DNA from: Microbacterium sp. LWH13-1.2
GTDB taxonomy: Bacteria > Actinomycetota > Actinomycetes > Actinomycetales > Microbacteriaceae
NCBI RefSeq assembly: GCF_038397735.1
Contig: NZ_CP151635.1
Coordinates: 2,418,001 to 2,482,000, forward strand
DNA: 64,000 nucleotides
Direction: 5' to 3'
Positions 38,401 through 47,766 of the stretch are shown here, piece after piece. Made by a program: the position numbers and the translations under genes. The stretch's first letter is position 1; each line of letters starts with the position of its first letter. The notes beneath the pieces are model-generated. The model was not told the DNA's origin and made no database searches. It saw only the letters and a list, made by a program, of their open reading frames with translations.

Positions 38401-40107
38401 GCGCGCCTCGACCCCGAGACGGGTTCGGGCTCCGAGCACCTCGACGCGCTGATCGCCGCACGACGCGCGATCCCGGTCACGGTCGCCGGTACCACCAGGG
38501 TCGCCGCGATCGAAGACGCCGGCCGGTTGCGCGATGCGCTCGGCGCGGCGCTGCCCACCGGCATCCCGGTCGCGTTCCTCGAACCCCTCGCCGACCCGCT
38601 CGGTGACCTCATCGCGCGCTACGCGCGCACGCACGGTCCGTTCACGACGGATGCCGTCGCTGCGCGCTTCGGGCTCGGCGCCGCCGTCGCGCGCCACACC
38701 CTCCAACGACTCGAGCACTCGGGCCGCCTCACCAGCGGCTACTTCCTTCCCGAGGCCTCAGGCTCCGGCAACGAGACCGAATGGTGCGACACCGAAGTGC
38801 TGCGCCGCCTGCGGATGCGGTCGCTCGCCGCGATCCGCGGCAGCGTCGAACCCGTCTCGCCCGAGGCGTATGCGCGCTTCCTGCCCGACTGGCAGCATTT
38901 GGGACGCCCTTTGGAAGGACTCGACGGCGTCCTCACCGTGATCGAGCAGTTCGCCGGCGTTCCGATCCCCGCCAGCGCCTGGGAGTCCCTGGTCCTGCCG
39001 TCACGCGTGCGCGACTACTCCCCCGCCCTGCTCGATGAGCTGACCGCTGCGGGCGAGGTCATCTGGTCGGGACACGGCACGCTGCCGGGCCGCGACGGCT
39101 GGGTGTCGCTGCACCCCGCCGACCTCGCCCCCTTCACCCTCCCCGAACCCGACGACGAGATCGCTGCGGATTCTCTCGAGGCGCGAGTGCTCGCGGCGCT
39201 CGAGGCCGGCGGCGCCTACTTCGCGGCACAGCTCAAAGACATGGTCGCTGCCGAGAACGAGCAGTCCGTCCTCGAAGCACTGTGGGCGCTCACCTGGGCA
39301 GGACGAGTGACGAACGACACCTTCGCTCCGATCAGGTCACTGCTCGCGGGAGGGTCGCAGGCACATCGGGTCGCCCGCCGGGCCCCGCGCACGCGTGCCT
39401 ATCGGGGCATGTCGCTCGCCCGCACAGCACCGCGTCCGACCTCCATCGGCGGACGCTGGTCGCTGCTCCCCTCCGTCGAGACGGATGCTGCTCGTCGAGC
39501 CACCGTGACCGCCGGACTGCTCCTCGACCGCTACGGAGTCGTCACGCGCGGAGCGGTGCAGGCCGAGGGCGTACCCGGCGGCTTCGCCCAGACGTATCGG
39601 GTGCTCGCCGGTTTCGAGGAGGCGGGGCACTGCCGGCGTGGCTACGTGATCGAGCGACTCGGGGCGGCGCAGTTCGCGGCATCCGCCACGGTCGACCGTC
39701 TTCGCACCTTCGCAGGCCTCGCGGATCCTCCTCCGCGCAAGGCGGTGACACTCGCCGCGACCGACCCCGCCAACCCCTACGGTGCCGCGCTCGGATGGCC
39801 CAAGCGCGACGACGTGTCGCACCGCCCCGGCCGAAAGGCGGGCGGCCTGGTCGTGCTCGTCGACGGATCACTCGTTCTCTATCTCGAACGCGGCGGGCGC
39901 ACGGTGCTGTGCTTCACCGACGACGCCGATGTGCTGCGGGCCGCTGCGACGGACCTGGCCACGACTGCGCGTGCACGACGTCTCGACACCCTCACGGTCG
40001 AGAAGGTCAACGGCGAAGGCGTCTATGGCACCGAACTCGCGCTGGCGCTGCAGGAGGCGGGGTTCGTGGCGACGCCTCGCGGCTACACGCTCCGCAAGGC
40101 GATCTGA
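35467..40107 (+). CDS. lhr: Lhr-type ATP-dependent DNA helicase
   Basis: A 1546-residue superfamily-2 helicase matching the full-length bacterial Lhr with helicase core plus large C-terminal extension. Walker A APTGSGKT ends near residue 51, and the DEVH box (IIDEVHAVAATKRGAHL) lies near 192. The core includes ATSSLELGIDMGAVDLVIQ and QRVGRAGHQVG, motifs V and VI. Lhr unwinds RNA:DNA and DNA duplexes and belongs to a mitomycin-C-responsive repair set in mycobacteria. GGAGGG abuts the chosen ATG; a GTG nine bases downstream (35476) fits that ribosome site better, so the start may be three codons later. Confidence 0.93.
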   Translation: MSDVLDRFTPATQDWFRGAFPAPTPAQAGAWNAISAGKHALVVAPTGSGKTLSAFLWAIDSVFRERTASIERTGTNERAGKKESAGKKERKTDREKDDSRTRILYISPLKALGVDVERNLRSPLIGIGQSARRLGVEAPAVTVGVRSGDTTSSDRRKLVADPPDILITTPESLYLMLTSRAGETLRDVHTVIIDEVHAVAATKRGAHLAVSLERLDALRRSHGHEVAAQRIGLSATVRPIDEVARFLGGAAPVEIVAPPASKTFELGVVVPMDDMTNPPPPPGAPTDAGDAADAEYTEVTGSVWPHVEEAIVDRILQNKSTIVFSNSRRLAERLTGRLNEIYSERIGVVLPEASVPAAMMAQAGATAGADPVLAKAHHGSVSKEQRAQVEEELKSGVLRCVVATSSLELGIDMGAVDLVIQVEAPPSAASGLQRVGRAGHQVGEISRAALFPKHRGDVLHTAIVTERMLAGKIEAIQVPRNPLDILAQQTVAASALGEIGVEEWFETVRRSAPFQSLPRSAYEATLDLLAGRFPSDEFAELRPRLVWDRDAGTLTGRPGAQRIAVTSGGTIPDRGLFGVFVAGESTGARVGELDEEMVYESRVGDVFTLGTTSWRIAEITHDRVNVIPAYGQPGKVPFWHGDGIGRPFELGEALGRFSREVSAATPEKAAQRLIEAGLDEQARMNLMAHLTEQREATGTLPTDRTLTVERGHDEVGDWRVILHSPYGMKVHAPWALAINARIRERLGVEGSAVASDDGIIVRIPDAEAEPPGAELFVFDPDELEQLVTQEVGGSALFASRFRECAARALLMPRMNPNKRTPLWQQRQRSAQLLEVARRHPTFPVILETLREVLQDVYDLPSLRKLAVSIADRRIRLIETQPSQPSPYARDLLFGYVGAFMYEGDSPLAERRAAALSVDPALLGELLGTVELRELLDPDVIAQFEREAQRLDPERRARGLEGVADLLRMLGPMDAAEIDARLDPETGSGSEHLDALIAARRAIPVTVAGTTRVAAIEDAGRLRDALGAALPTGIPVAFLEPLADPLGDLIARYARTHGPFTTDAVAARFGLGAAVARHTLQRLEHSGRLTSGYFLPEASGSGNETEWCDTEVLRRLRMRSLAAIRGSVEPVSPEAYARFLPDWQHLGRPLEGLDGVLTVIEQFAGVPIPASAWESLVLPSRVRDYSPALLDELTAAGEVIWSGHGTLPGRDGWVSLHPADLAPFTLPEPDDEIAADSLEARVLAALEAGGAYFAAQLKDMVAAENEQSVLEALWALTWAGRVTNDTFAPIRSLLAGGSQAHRVARRAPRTRAYRGMSLARTAPRPTSIGGRWSLLPSVETDAARRATVTAGLLLDRYGVVTRGAVQAEGVPGGFAQTYRVLAGFEEAGHCRRGYVIERLGAAQFAASATVDRLRTFAGLADPPPRKAVTLAATDPANPYGAALGWPKRDDVSHRPGRKAGGLVVLVDGSLVLYLERGGRTVLCFTDDADVLRAAATDLATTARARRLDTLTVEKVNGEGVYGTELALALQEAGFVATPRGYTLRKAI

Positions 40108-40141
40108 CAGTGCGCGCGGCGCCTGCTCCTAGGCTGGACGC

Positions 40142-41041
40142 ATGATCCGGGAGTTCTTCGACGGCGTCCGCACCCTGCTTCGCGGCTTCGGCACGTGGCG
40201 GCGGCGTCCAGGCCTCATGGCACTGGGACTCGTTCCCGGCGTCATCGCGGCCATCGTCCTGCTCGCGGGGCTCATCCCCCTCGCTCTCTCGCTCGGCCCG
40301 ATCTCCGACATGCTGACGCCGTTCGCCGACGGCTGGATCCCCGCGTGGCGTTCCGCGCTCCGGGCAGCCGTCGGCATCGTCGTCTTCGTCGCCGCACTCG
40401 CACTCGCGAGCGCCGTGTTCAGCGCTCTCGCCTTGGCGATCGGCGACCCGTTCTATCAGCGCATCTGGCGAGCCGTCGAGACGGATCTCGGCGACGCCCC
40501 CGCCACGGACGGCGGCGGCTTCTGGATGGCGGTGGGCGAAGGCCTCCGCCTGGTGCTGCTCGGCATCCTGATCGCGCTCTTCGTGCTGCTCCTGGGGCTC
40601 GTGCCTCTCGTGGGCGGTTTCGTGGCCGCGGTCGCCGGTGTCGTGCTCTCGGGACGGATGCTGGCACGCGAGCTCACGGGCCGTGCCTTCGACGCCCGCG
40701 ATCTCTCGCCCGCCGACCGCGCCGCGTTGTTCCGAGGCAGCAGGGCGCGGGTGCTCGGGTTCGGCGTCGCGACGCAGCTGTGCTTCCTGATCCCCGGCGG
40801 TGCTGTCGCGGTGATGCCGGCGGCCGTGGCCGGAGCGACGGCCCTCGCCCGCACCATGCTGCAGCGCACAGCACTGCAGCAGGTCGCACACGCGACTCCG
40901 CCGCCGCCCGCGCCGGGCTCCAGTACCGCGCCGCTCCCCCCGCCTCCCGCATCGGGCGCCACCCCCGCACCGCTGCTCCCGCCGCCGCAGTCAGCTCCGC
41001 CGCAGGCCGCTCCGCCGCGTCCCGGACCAGGGCGCGCCTGA
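40142..41041 (+). CDS. EI24/CysZ-like membrane protein
   Basis: A 299-residue EI24 domain protein with about four to five hydrophobic segments (RRPGLMALGLVPGVIAAIVLLAGLIP and further helices at 80-110, 130-175). The last 55 residues are a Pro/Ala-rich disordered tail (PPPPAPGSSTAPLPPPP). The family includes CysZ-type transporters, but the role here is unknown. It lies between lhr and a Nei-type glycosylase, touching the latter by one base. Confidence 0.85.
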   Translation: MIREFFDGVRTLLRGFGTWRRRPGLMALGLVPGVIAAIVLLAGLIPLALSLGPISDMLTPFADGWIPAWRSALRAAVGIVVFVAALALASAVFSALALAIGDPFYQRIWRAVETDLGDAPATDGGGFWMAVGEGLRLVLLGILIALFVLLLGLVPLVGGFVAAVAGVVLSGRMLARELTGRAFDARDLSPADRAALFRGSRARVLGFGVATQLCFLIPGGAVAVMPAAVAGATALARTMLQRTALQQVAHATPPPPAPGSSTAPLPPPPASGATPAPLLPPPQSAPPQAAPPRPGPGRA

Positions 41042-41814
41042 TGCCCGAGGGCGACACCGTCTTCCGCGCGGCCAGACGTCTCGACGAGGCCCTGGTCGGC
41101 GGCGAGGTCACCCGTTTCGACCTGCGAGTCCCCCGCTTCGCGACCCTCGATCTGACGGGCCAGCCGATCCACTCGTCGATCGCGCGGGGCAAGCACCTGC
41201 TGCTGCGCATCGGCGACAGCACCTTGCATTCCCATCTGCGCATGGATGGCGCGTGGCTCGTCTACCGCGCGGGCGAGAAATGGCGGCATCCGGCGTTCAA
41301 GGTGCGGGCGATCGTCGGAACAGCCCAGCGCGAGGCCGTGGGCATCGACCTCGCCGAGATCGAGGTCGTGCCGACCCGCGACGAAGACGAGCTCGTCGGA
41401 TATCTGGGCCCCGACCCGCTCGGTCCGGACTGGGATGCGGCCGAGGCAGCGCGACGACTGGGCGCAGACACCCGCAGCATCCACGTCGCCCTGCTCGATC
41501 AGCGGAACGTCGCCGGATTCGGCAATGAATACGCAGCGGAACTCCTTTTCCTCCGCGGAATCCTGCCGACGACGCCCACCCCTGAGGTCGACGTCGCAGC
41601 CCTCCTCGACCTCGGCGTGCGCACGATCCGCGCCAATCGGGACCGCCGACATCGCACCTTCACAGGGGTCGATCGTCCCGGGCAGGGAACCTGGGTCTAC
41701 GGCCGCGCCGGGCGCCCCTGCAGGCGGTGCGGAACCCTCATCCGCCGCGGTGAACAGGGCGCGGACCCGACTCGAGAACGCATCACATTCTGGTGCCCTG
41801 TCTGCCAGCGCTGA
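41041..41814 (+). CDS. Fpg/Nei-family DNA glycosylase (Nei2-like)
   Basis: A 257-residue Fpg/Nei glycosylase. Its start MPEGDTVFRAARRLDEAL supplies the N-terminal Pro2 nucleophile and Glu3. The helix-two-turn-helix region is around LLDQRNVAGFGNEYAAELLFLRG. The C-terminal zinc finger is CRRC-x16-FWCPVC. It removes oxidised bases and nicks the backbone. Linkage to lhr is common in actinobacteria and suggests joint work in repair. Its start overlaps the upstream stop as TGATG. Confidence 0.9.
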   Translation: MPEGDTVFRAARRLDEALVGGEVTRFDLRVPRFATLDLTGQPIHSSIARGKHLLLRIGDSTLHSHLRMDGAWLVYRAGEKWRHPAFKVRAIVGTAQREAVGIDLAEIEVVPTRDEDELVGYLGPDPLGPDWDAAEAARRLGADTRSIHVALLDQRNVAGFGNEYAAELLFLRGILPTTPTPEVDVAALLDLGVRTIRANRDRRHRTFTGVDRPGQGTWVYGRAGRPCRRCGTLIRRGEQGADPTRERITFWCPVCQR

Positions 41815-41817
41815 GCC

Positions 41818-41888
41818 GTATCCACGCTCCGGAAGACCCCGCATCCATGCTCGGGAATGAATCCGCATCCATGCTCGGGAATGAATCC
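41818..41888. repeat. 24-bp tandem repeat, two perfect copies plus one degenerate
   Basis: A 24-bp unit starting GCATCCATGCTCGGG occurs perfectly at 41841-41864 and 41865-41888. A degenerate 23-base copy (GTATCCACGCTCCGG...) precedes it at 41818-41840. The array lies directly after the glycosylase stop. Confidence 0.85.
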
Positions 41889-41913
41889 GGTGCCCCTGTG
41901 GTTATTGATATAT

Positions 41914-41927
41914 CCGGAGAACTCCGG
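41914..41927. promoter_or_regulatory. Inverted repeat upstream of the hexapeptide-repeat gene
   Basis: CCGGAG-AA-CTCCGG is a perfect 6-bp inverted repeat, 16 bases before the GTG start. It overlaps an AT-rich stretch (TTATTGATATAT) that could contain the -10 element, so it may be an operator. Confidence 0.4.
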
Positions 41928-41943
41928 AACACGGGGAGGAATC

Positions 41944-42351
41944 GTGGGCAAGAACTACGTCGACATCGAGAACGACCAGGGCGCGACGCTGCGGTATCGC
42001 AAGCACGCCAATGGCCGCGGTCTCGTCGCGCATGGCGCGAAGGTCCATCCGAAGGCGCACATCGAAGCGGGCGCGTACATCGAACCCGGCGCGCGCATCG
42101 GCGCAGGGGCGACCATCGCCCGCGGCGCCTGGATCGAACCGGATGCCGTGATCGGCGAGGGTGCGCACGTCGACGCGCACGCACACATCGGGCAGGGTGC
42201 CGCCGTCGGTGACGGCGCGCACATCGGCGTCCGCACCGAGGTCGGAGCCGGAGCACGCATCGTCCGCGGCGCGCGCATCGGCGACGACGAGACGGTGGCG
42301 GCCGGACTGACCGTCGCCACCAACCAGAAGGGGCTCTGGCTCGCAGCCTGA
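41944..42351 (+). CDS. Left-handed beta-helix (hexapeptide-repeat) protein
   Basis: A 135-residue protein whose middle (about residues 30-120) is a run of hexapeptide repeats of the form [AIV]-G-x-G-A-x, for example VHPKAHIEAGAYIEPGARIG. That predicts a left-handed beta-helix like that of acyl- or acetyltransferases and carbonic-anhydrase-like proteins. No catalytic residues can be assigned. GGGAGGA lies just before the GTG start. Confidence 0.75.
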   Translation: MGKNYVDIENDQGATLRYRKHANGRGLVAHGAKVHPKAHIEAGAYIEPGARIGAGATIARGAWIEPDAVIGEGAHVDAHAHIGQGAAVGDGAHIGVRTEVGAGARIVRGARIGDDETVAAGLTVATNQKGLWLAA

Positions 42352-42431
42352 CCCCGCCGGCAGAGCCGACCGCCCCTGCCCACCGTGACGCCGCCTCTGG
42401 CGCGCCGCATCGGGCGGGTACCCTGGATGAC

Positions 42432-43172
42432 ATGGCGACTCAGGGACGACGACCGGCTGGACGCGCCGGCAAGGGTTCGCCCGTGCGCCGCAACAGGGCA
42501 GCACCGGCGCAGCGCTTCCCGCCTCCCCAGCCGCCGAAGAAGACCGCCAAGGTGGTCTTCGATGCCCCTGAGGCCGAGCCCGAGGAGCCCCGCACCTTCC
42601 GCCTCGGCGTCGTGCCCGGAGCCACGCCCGGCAAGTGGATCGACGCGTGGAAGCGCCGGATGCCCCATGTGCCGCTCGAGCTCGTGCCGATCGAGGTCGC
42701 GGCCCAGTCGGAGGTCATCCGTGACCTCGACGCGGCGATCGTGCGTCTGCCTCTGGAGGACGACTCGCTGCACCTGATCACGCTGTACGACGAGGTGCCC
42801 GTCGTCGTGGCGTCCGTCGAGTCTCACCTGCTCGCGGCCGACGAGCTGACCCTCGCGGATCTCGCCGGCGAGGTCGTGATGACCCCGGTCGACGATCCGC
42901 TCGGTCCTCTCGACATCCCCGGCGCCGTCGCGCCGCGCTTCGCGCCGCTTCCGGTGGCCGACGCCATCGTGACCGCGGCCGCCGGCACGGGTATCGTGAT
43001 CGTCCCGATGTCTCTGGCCCGGCTGCATCATCGCAAGGATGTGGGCCAACGCCCGCTCGTCGACGGACCGGTGTCGACCGTCGCGCTCGCCTGGCGGCGC
43101 GAGCACACGACCCCCGATGTCGAGACCTTCATCGGGATCGTCCGCGGGCGCACCACGAACTCGTCACGGTGA
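42432..43172 (+). CDS. LysR-type substrate-binding domain protein lacking HTH
   Basis: A 246-residue protein. After a basic, Pro-rich 50-residue N-terminus (GRRPAGRAGKGSPVRRNRAAP) it contains only a LysR-type effector-binding domain (FRLGVVPGATPGKWIDAWKRRMPHVPLELVPIE onward). The winged helix-turn-helix of LysR regulators is absent. Such stand-alone domains may act as small-molecule sensors or modulators. Function unknown. Confidence 0.75.
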   Translation: MATQGRRPAGRAGKGSPVRRNRAAPAQRFPPPQPPKKTAKVVFDAPEAEPEEPRTFRLGVVPGATPGKWIDAWKRRMPHVPLELVPIEVAAQSEVIRDLDAAIVRLPLEDDSLHLITLYDEVPVVVASVESHLLAADELTLADLAGEVVMTPVDDPLGPLDIPGAVAPRFAPLPVADAIVTAAAGTGIVIVPMSLARLHHRKDVGQRPLVDGPVSTVALAWRREHTTPDVETFIGIVRGRTTNSSR

Positions 43173-43279
43173 CCACGCCGCGACGATGCGGTGACGATGC
43201 CGTGACGACACCTGCGCGAGTCCGTGCCCGCAGTGTGACGGTCGCGACATCGACCCCGTCGCGTCGTCGTTAGACTCTC

Positions 43280-44005
43280 GTGGTGGTCTCGCTTCTCTAT
43301 GTCTGTGTGCGCCCCGAACTCGGGGCGGCGGATGCCGAGCACGCCTCGTTCCGACGGGCGCTCGGCGTCGACGTCGTCGACCGCCTCGATCTGCTCACCG
43401 AGCGTCTCGATCCCGCCCGCCTCGCACGCTACAGCGGCGTCGTGGTCGGCGGCTCGCCCTTCAACGTGAGCGACGAGCACAAGTCCCCGGTGCAGCTGCG
43501 GGTCGAGGCCGACCTCGAGCAGATCGCCCGACAGTCGATCGCCGGCGAGATCGCGGCCTTCTTCACGTGTTTCAGCATCGGCGTCGTGACGCGGATGCTC
43601 GGCGGCGAGGTCACCTCGGACACCCCGGAGTCCGCGAGCGCCACCGTGATCTCGACGACCGCCGCGGGCGCCGTCGATCCGGTCTTCGGGCCGAGCGCCC
43701 CCGCGCTCACCGTCTTCACGGCACACAAGGAGAGCGCTGCCGCCGTGCCCGATGGCGCAGTGCTGCTCGCCACGAACGACACCTGTCCGGTGCAGGCGTA
43801 CCGCGTGGGCACGCACCTCTACACGGCGCAGTTCCACCCCGAGCCCACTCCACGTGACTTCGCCGACCGCATGACGTTCTACCGCACCACCGGCTATTTC
43901 GACCCCGACGAGTTCGACCTCGTGCAGGGCCAGGTGCTCTCGGCATCCGTCACCGAGGGCGCAGCGCTCCTGCGCCGGTTCGCGCAGACGTTCGCCACGG
44001 CCTAG
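43280..44005 (+). CDS. Class-I glutamine amidotransferase-like protein
   Basis: A 241-residue GATase-I domain protein with the likely nucleophile Cys in FFTCFSIGVV and the His/Glu pair in QFHPEPT. The usual GxCxGHQ elbow is replaced by TCFSIG, so it belongs to the stand-alone GMP-synthase-like group rather than true GuaA. The start is one of two adjacent GTG codons. Confidence 0.8.
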   Translation: MVVSLLYVCVRPELGAADAEHASFRRALGVDVVDRLDLLTERLDPARLARYSGVVVGGSPFNVSDEHKSPVQLRVEADLEQIARQSIAGEIAAFFTCFSIGVVTRMLGGEVTSDTPESASATVISTTAAGAVDPVFGPSAPALTVFTAHKESAAAVPDGAVLLATNDTCPVQAYRVGTHLYTAQFHPEPTPRDFADRMTFYRTTGYFDPDEFDLVQGQVLSASVTEGAALLRRFAQTFATA

Positions 44006-44460
44006 CCCCGGAGCAGCTCCACCCGCTCGCGCAGGTACGCCTCCAACGGCATCCATCCTCCTGCGGTGCTCCAGTGCACCGACGGCACGCCCTCGATCAT
44101 CTTCAGCGGCCCGGACTCGCCGCCCGCGTCGACGGCATCCACATCGATCACCGTCCAGCCGATGTGCGCGATCTCGCCCTCTCCGAACCCTCCGCGCAGC
44201 GCGAGTGCCCGCCGCGCGGCGCGCTCGCGTGCGGACTCCGCCGTGTAGCCGCGCCGACCGGGATCGGCGGCGCGCAGTACCTCGGCAGTCGCGAGCGCGT
44301 GGGTTTCGGTGAGCAGCAGCACTCCGAGGTGCCAGGCCTCGCCGACCCGGACGATCCGCTGGCCACGCCAGCGCGAATCCCGCTCCTCGCCGAGCCCTTC
44401 CTTGGGCAGTCCTGCCAGGTCGGTCACGGCCTGCGTGAGCAGTGCGGATGCCGTCGTCAC
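44002..44460 (-). CDS. Conserved hypothetical protein
   Basis: Not recognised. The 152-residue product is soluble, with the stretch GRRGYTAESARERAARRALALRGGFGEGEIAHIGW and a Trp-rich C-terminal end. The GTG start overlaps the stop of the antiporter gene as GTGA, so the two are probably translated together. Confidence 0.65.
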   Translation of the reverse strand: MTTASALLTQAVTDLAGLPKEGLGEERDSRWRGQRIVRVGEAWHLGVLLLTETHALATAEVLRAADPGRRGYTAESARERAARRALALRGGFGEGEIAHIGWTVIDVDAVDAGGESGPLKMIEGVPSVHWSTAGGWMPLEAYLRERVELLRG

Positions 44461-45671
44461 AACTCTCCTTGGGGTATGTCTCGCACCGGCTTCGGGGCGA
44501 CGAGCACGGCCGCGTCGCCGCGGATCAGCATGCCGATCAGCGGGAACAGGAGCACCGACAGCATCCCCGCCCCGACGAGAGCTGCCGCGGTGCCGGTATC
44601 GATCATGTCGTGGTCCACGCCGATCGCCGTCACGGCGACGATGATCGGCAGGCCGGTGGCGGCCAGCAGTCCGAGTGCGGTGCGGTCTTTCGCGGTCGCG
44701 CCGGGTGGCGCGGAGAGCTGCGCGGTCGCCCCGCGGAGCACGAGCAGCGCTCCGAGGAACAGGGGCAGCATCAGCATCGCCGACGAGGAGGTCACGAGCG
44801 CTTCGAGGTCGAAGTTCACACCGGTGTAGAGGAAGAAGATCGGCACCAGGAAGCCGAAGGCGATCGCCTCGATCTTCGTCTCCATCGCCTCGGCATCCTT
44901 CTTCGGGGCCCTGGCCATGATGATCCGCCAGATCGCACCGGCGACGAAGGCACCGAGGAGCATGTCGAGATCGAGCATGACGCTGAGGCCGACGAGGGCG
45001 GCGACCAGCAGCAGCACGAATCTCACGCCGAACTGGTCGGAGGTGTGCAGCGTCGCGCGCACGAATGCGTGCAGACGCCCGTGCGACACCCGGTGCGCCA
45101 TGAACACCGCGAGACCCGCGAGAACCACGAAGGCGAGCAGCACCGCCGTGGCGAGAGGAGTGGTGCGGGTGCTGAGGAAGAGCGAGATCGCGATCAGCGG
45201 CAGGAACTCACCGGTCGCGCCGATCACCGTGACCGCGCGGCCGAACGGGGTGTCGGTCTCCTTCGCGTCGCGCAGGATCGGCATCAGGGTGCCGAGCGCG
45301 GTGGAACTGAGGGCGATCGCGATCACGACCGTCCCCTCGCCCGGAGCGAGCGCGAACCCGATGACGAGGCCCAGGACCACACTGATGACCCACCCGATCG
45401 AGGCGCGCGCCAGCGGCCTGCCGGCCACAGCCCGGAAGTCGATCTCCGACCCTGCGACGAAGAACAGCAGCGCCAGACCGAAGTCGCTGAGCTTCTCGAG
45501 GATGCCCGTCGGCTCGACCCAGCCGAGCACGGCCGGGCCCGCGAGGATCCCGAGGACGAGCTCGAAGACGATGATCGGCACGCGGACGACGGGGCGGATG
45601 CCGCGCGCGAGCAGCGGCGCTGCCACGGCGAGCAGCGGGATCAGCACCAGTCCGAGATCGCCCGCGTTCAC
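44457..45671 (-). CDS. Kef-type cation:proton antiporter
   Basis: A 404-residue CPA2-family antiporter with about eleven to twelve hydrophobic segments. The family motif GLALLFFVAGSEIDF includes a conserved Asp/Glu pair, followed by helices in ALSSTALGTLMPILRDAK (TALGT region) and near FFLYTGVNFDLEAL. It exchanges K+ or Na+ for protons. No RCK/TrkA-N domain is attached. GTG start at 45671. Confidence 0.87.
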   Translation of the reverse strand: MNAGDLGLVLIPLLAVAAPLLARGIRPVVRVPIIVFELVLGILAGPAVLGWVEPTGILEKLSDFGLALLFFVAGSEIDFRAVAGRPLARASIGWVISVVLGLVIGFALAPGEGTVVIAIALSSTALGTLMPILRDAKETDTPFGRAVTVIGATGEFLPLIAISLFLSTRTTPLATAVLLAFVVLAGLAVFMAHRVSHGRLHAFVRATLHTSDQFGVRFVLLLVAALVGLSVMLDLDMLLGAFVAGAIWRIIMARAPKKDAEAMETKIEAIAFGFLVPIFFLYTGVNFDLEALVTSSSAMLMLPLFLGALLVLRGATAQLSAPPGATAKDRTALGLLAATGLPIIVAVTAIGVDHDMIDTGTAAALVGAGMLSVLLFPLIGMLIRGDAAVLVAPKPVRDIPQGEL

Positions 45672-45756
45672 AGACTCAGAGTAGCGAGAGCGCGCCCGCG
45701 ATTCGCCCGGTGGTCGCATCCACGGCAGAATCGATGCACACCCCCGAGGAGCCCCC

Positions 45757-46608
<852 letters not shown>

Positions 46609-46621
46609 CGACAGCGTCGGC

Positions 46622-47668
46622 TCAGCGGCCCTCGGGCACTCCCGCGAGCATCTCGGCGAACGCCTCCGCCGCCGTCGGATAGCCGGCGAGCGGTGCCCCC
46701 TGGCCCATCCACAGCGACTGCATCTCGCCGAGATTCTGCTGGCCTGCCGCCGTGCGGAACTGCCCGGTGAGCCAGTTCTGCATCGGGAACGGGGCGATCA
46801 TGCCACCGGCCTCGATAGCGCGCACCACTGTGTTGCGGGCACCGCGGGCGAGGCGTCCGCTCATCGCGCGAGTGAGCACGGTGCCGTCGGCTGCGGTGGA
46901 TCGGATGGCCTCTCGGTGCGCGTCGTTCGCGGCGGACTCCGCCGTCGCCAGGAACGCTGTGCCCACCTGCACGCCCGAGGCTCCGAGCGCGAACGCCGCG
47001 GCGACACCTCGCCGGTCGGCGATCCCGCCGGCGGCGATCACCGGCACGTCGACGGCGTCGACGACCTGGGGAATGAGCGCGAACGTGCCGACGAGCGACT
47101 CCTCAGGCGGTCGCAGGAACGAGACCCGATGCCCTCCCGCCTCCAGCCCGGTCGCGACGACGGCATCGATCCCGACCTCGGCGAGGGCCGTGGCTTCGGC
47201 GACGGTCGTCGCAGCTCCCACGACACGGATGCCGCGGCGGTGAGCCTCGTCGACGAGCTCCACCGAGGGCACGCCGAACACGGTGCTGAGCACGGGCGGA
47301 GCGGACTCCCAGATGGCGTCGAGCTGCTCGTCGAGCGGGGGCAGGTAGCGCTCGGGTCGGCTCGGGACCTCTACGCCCACGGCGTCGTAGAACGGCTCGA
47401 GCGCCTGGGCGAACACGGTGTGCTGAGGGTTCGGTGCGACCTCGTCGCCGGTGGGCAGCCAGATGTTGACCGCGAACGGACGCGACGTCGCCTCACGCAG
47501 AGCGGCCACAGTCGAGCGGATGCGGTCTCCGTCATAGCCGTAGAGGCCGTATCCGCCGAGTCCGCCGGCTTCGCTGACCGCCGCCGTCAGGGCGACCGAG
47601 GAGAGTCCACCGAACGGACCGAGGAAGATCGGATGCTCGATGCCGAGCAGCTCACGCAGGTCAGTCAT
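46622..47668 (-). CDS. Nitronate monooxygenase
   Basis: A 348-residue FMN-dependent TIM-barrel enzyme of the 2-nitropropane dioxygenase/nitronate monooxygenase family. Visible features are EHPIFLGPFGGLSSVALTAAVSEAGGLGG at the start and VPVIAAGGIADRRGVAAAFALGASGVQVGTAFL. It oxidises toxic propionate-3-nitronate and similar compounds. Converges with purU. Confidence 0.9.
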   Translation of the reverse strand: MTDLRELLGIEHPIFLGPFGGLSSVALTAAVSEAGGLGGYGLYGYDGDRIRSTVAALREATSRPFAVNIWLPTGDEVAPNPQHTVFAQALEPFYDAVGVEVPSRPERYLPPLDEQLDAIWESAPPVLSTVFGVPSVELVDEAHRRGIRVVGAATTVAEATALAEVGIDAVVATGLEAGGHRVSFLRPPEESLVGTFALIPQVVDAVDVPVIAAGGIADRRGVAAAFALGASGVQVGTAFLATAESAANDAHREAIRSTAADGTVLTRAMSGRLARGARNTVVRAIEAGGMIAPFPMQNWLTGQFRTAAGQQNLGEMQSLWMGQGAPLAGYPTAAEAFAEMLAGVPEGR

Positions 47669-47766
47669 GCTTCGAGGCTATCGCCGCCAGGACGCTTGAG
47701 GGCAGGCGCCCGCAGTCGATCCTGCTCCCGGATCCCGGTGTTACGCTCGCTGGGAAGGAGGCGCGC

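Noticed and set aside
36745..38718. Long minus-strand frame (657 codons) within lhr
   Set aside because: No motif and opposite a well-defined helicase gene.
43182..43212. Short GACGATGCGGT/GACGATGCCGT repetition after the LysR-like gene
   Set aside because: Only two 11-bp copies with one change; too small to separate from chance in a GC-rich gap.
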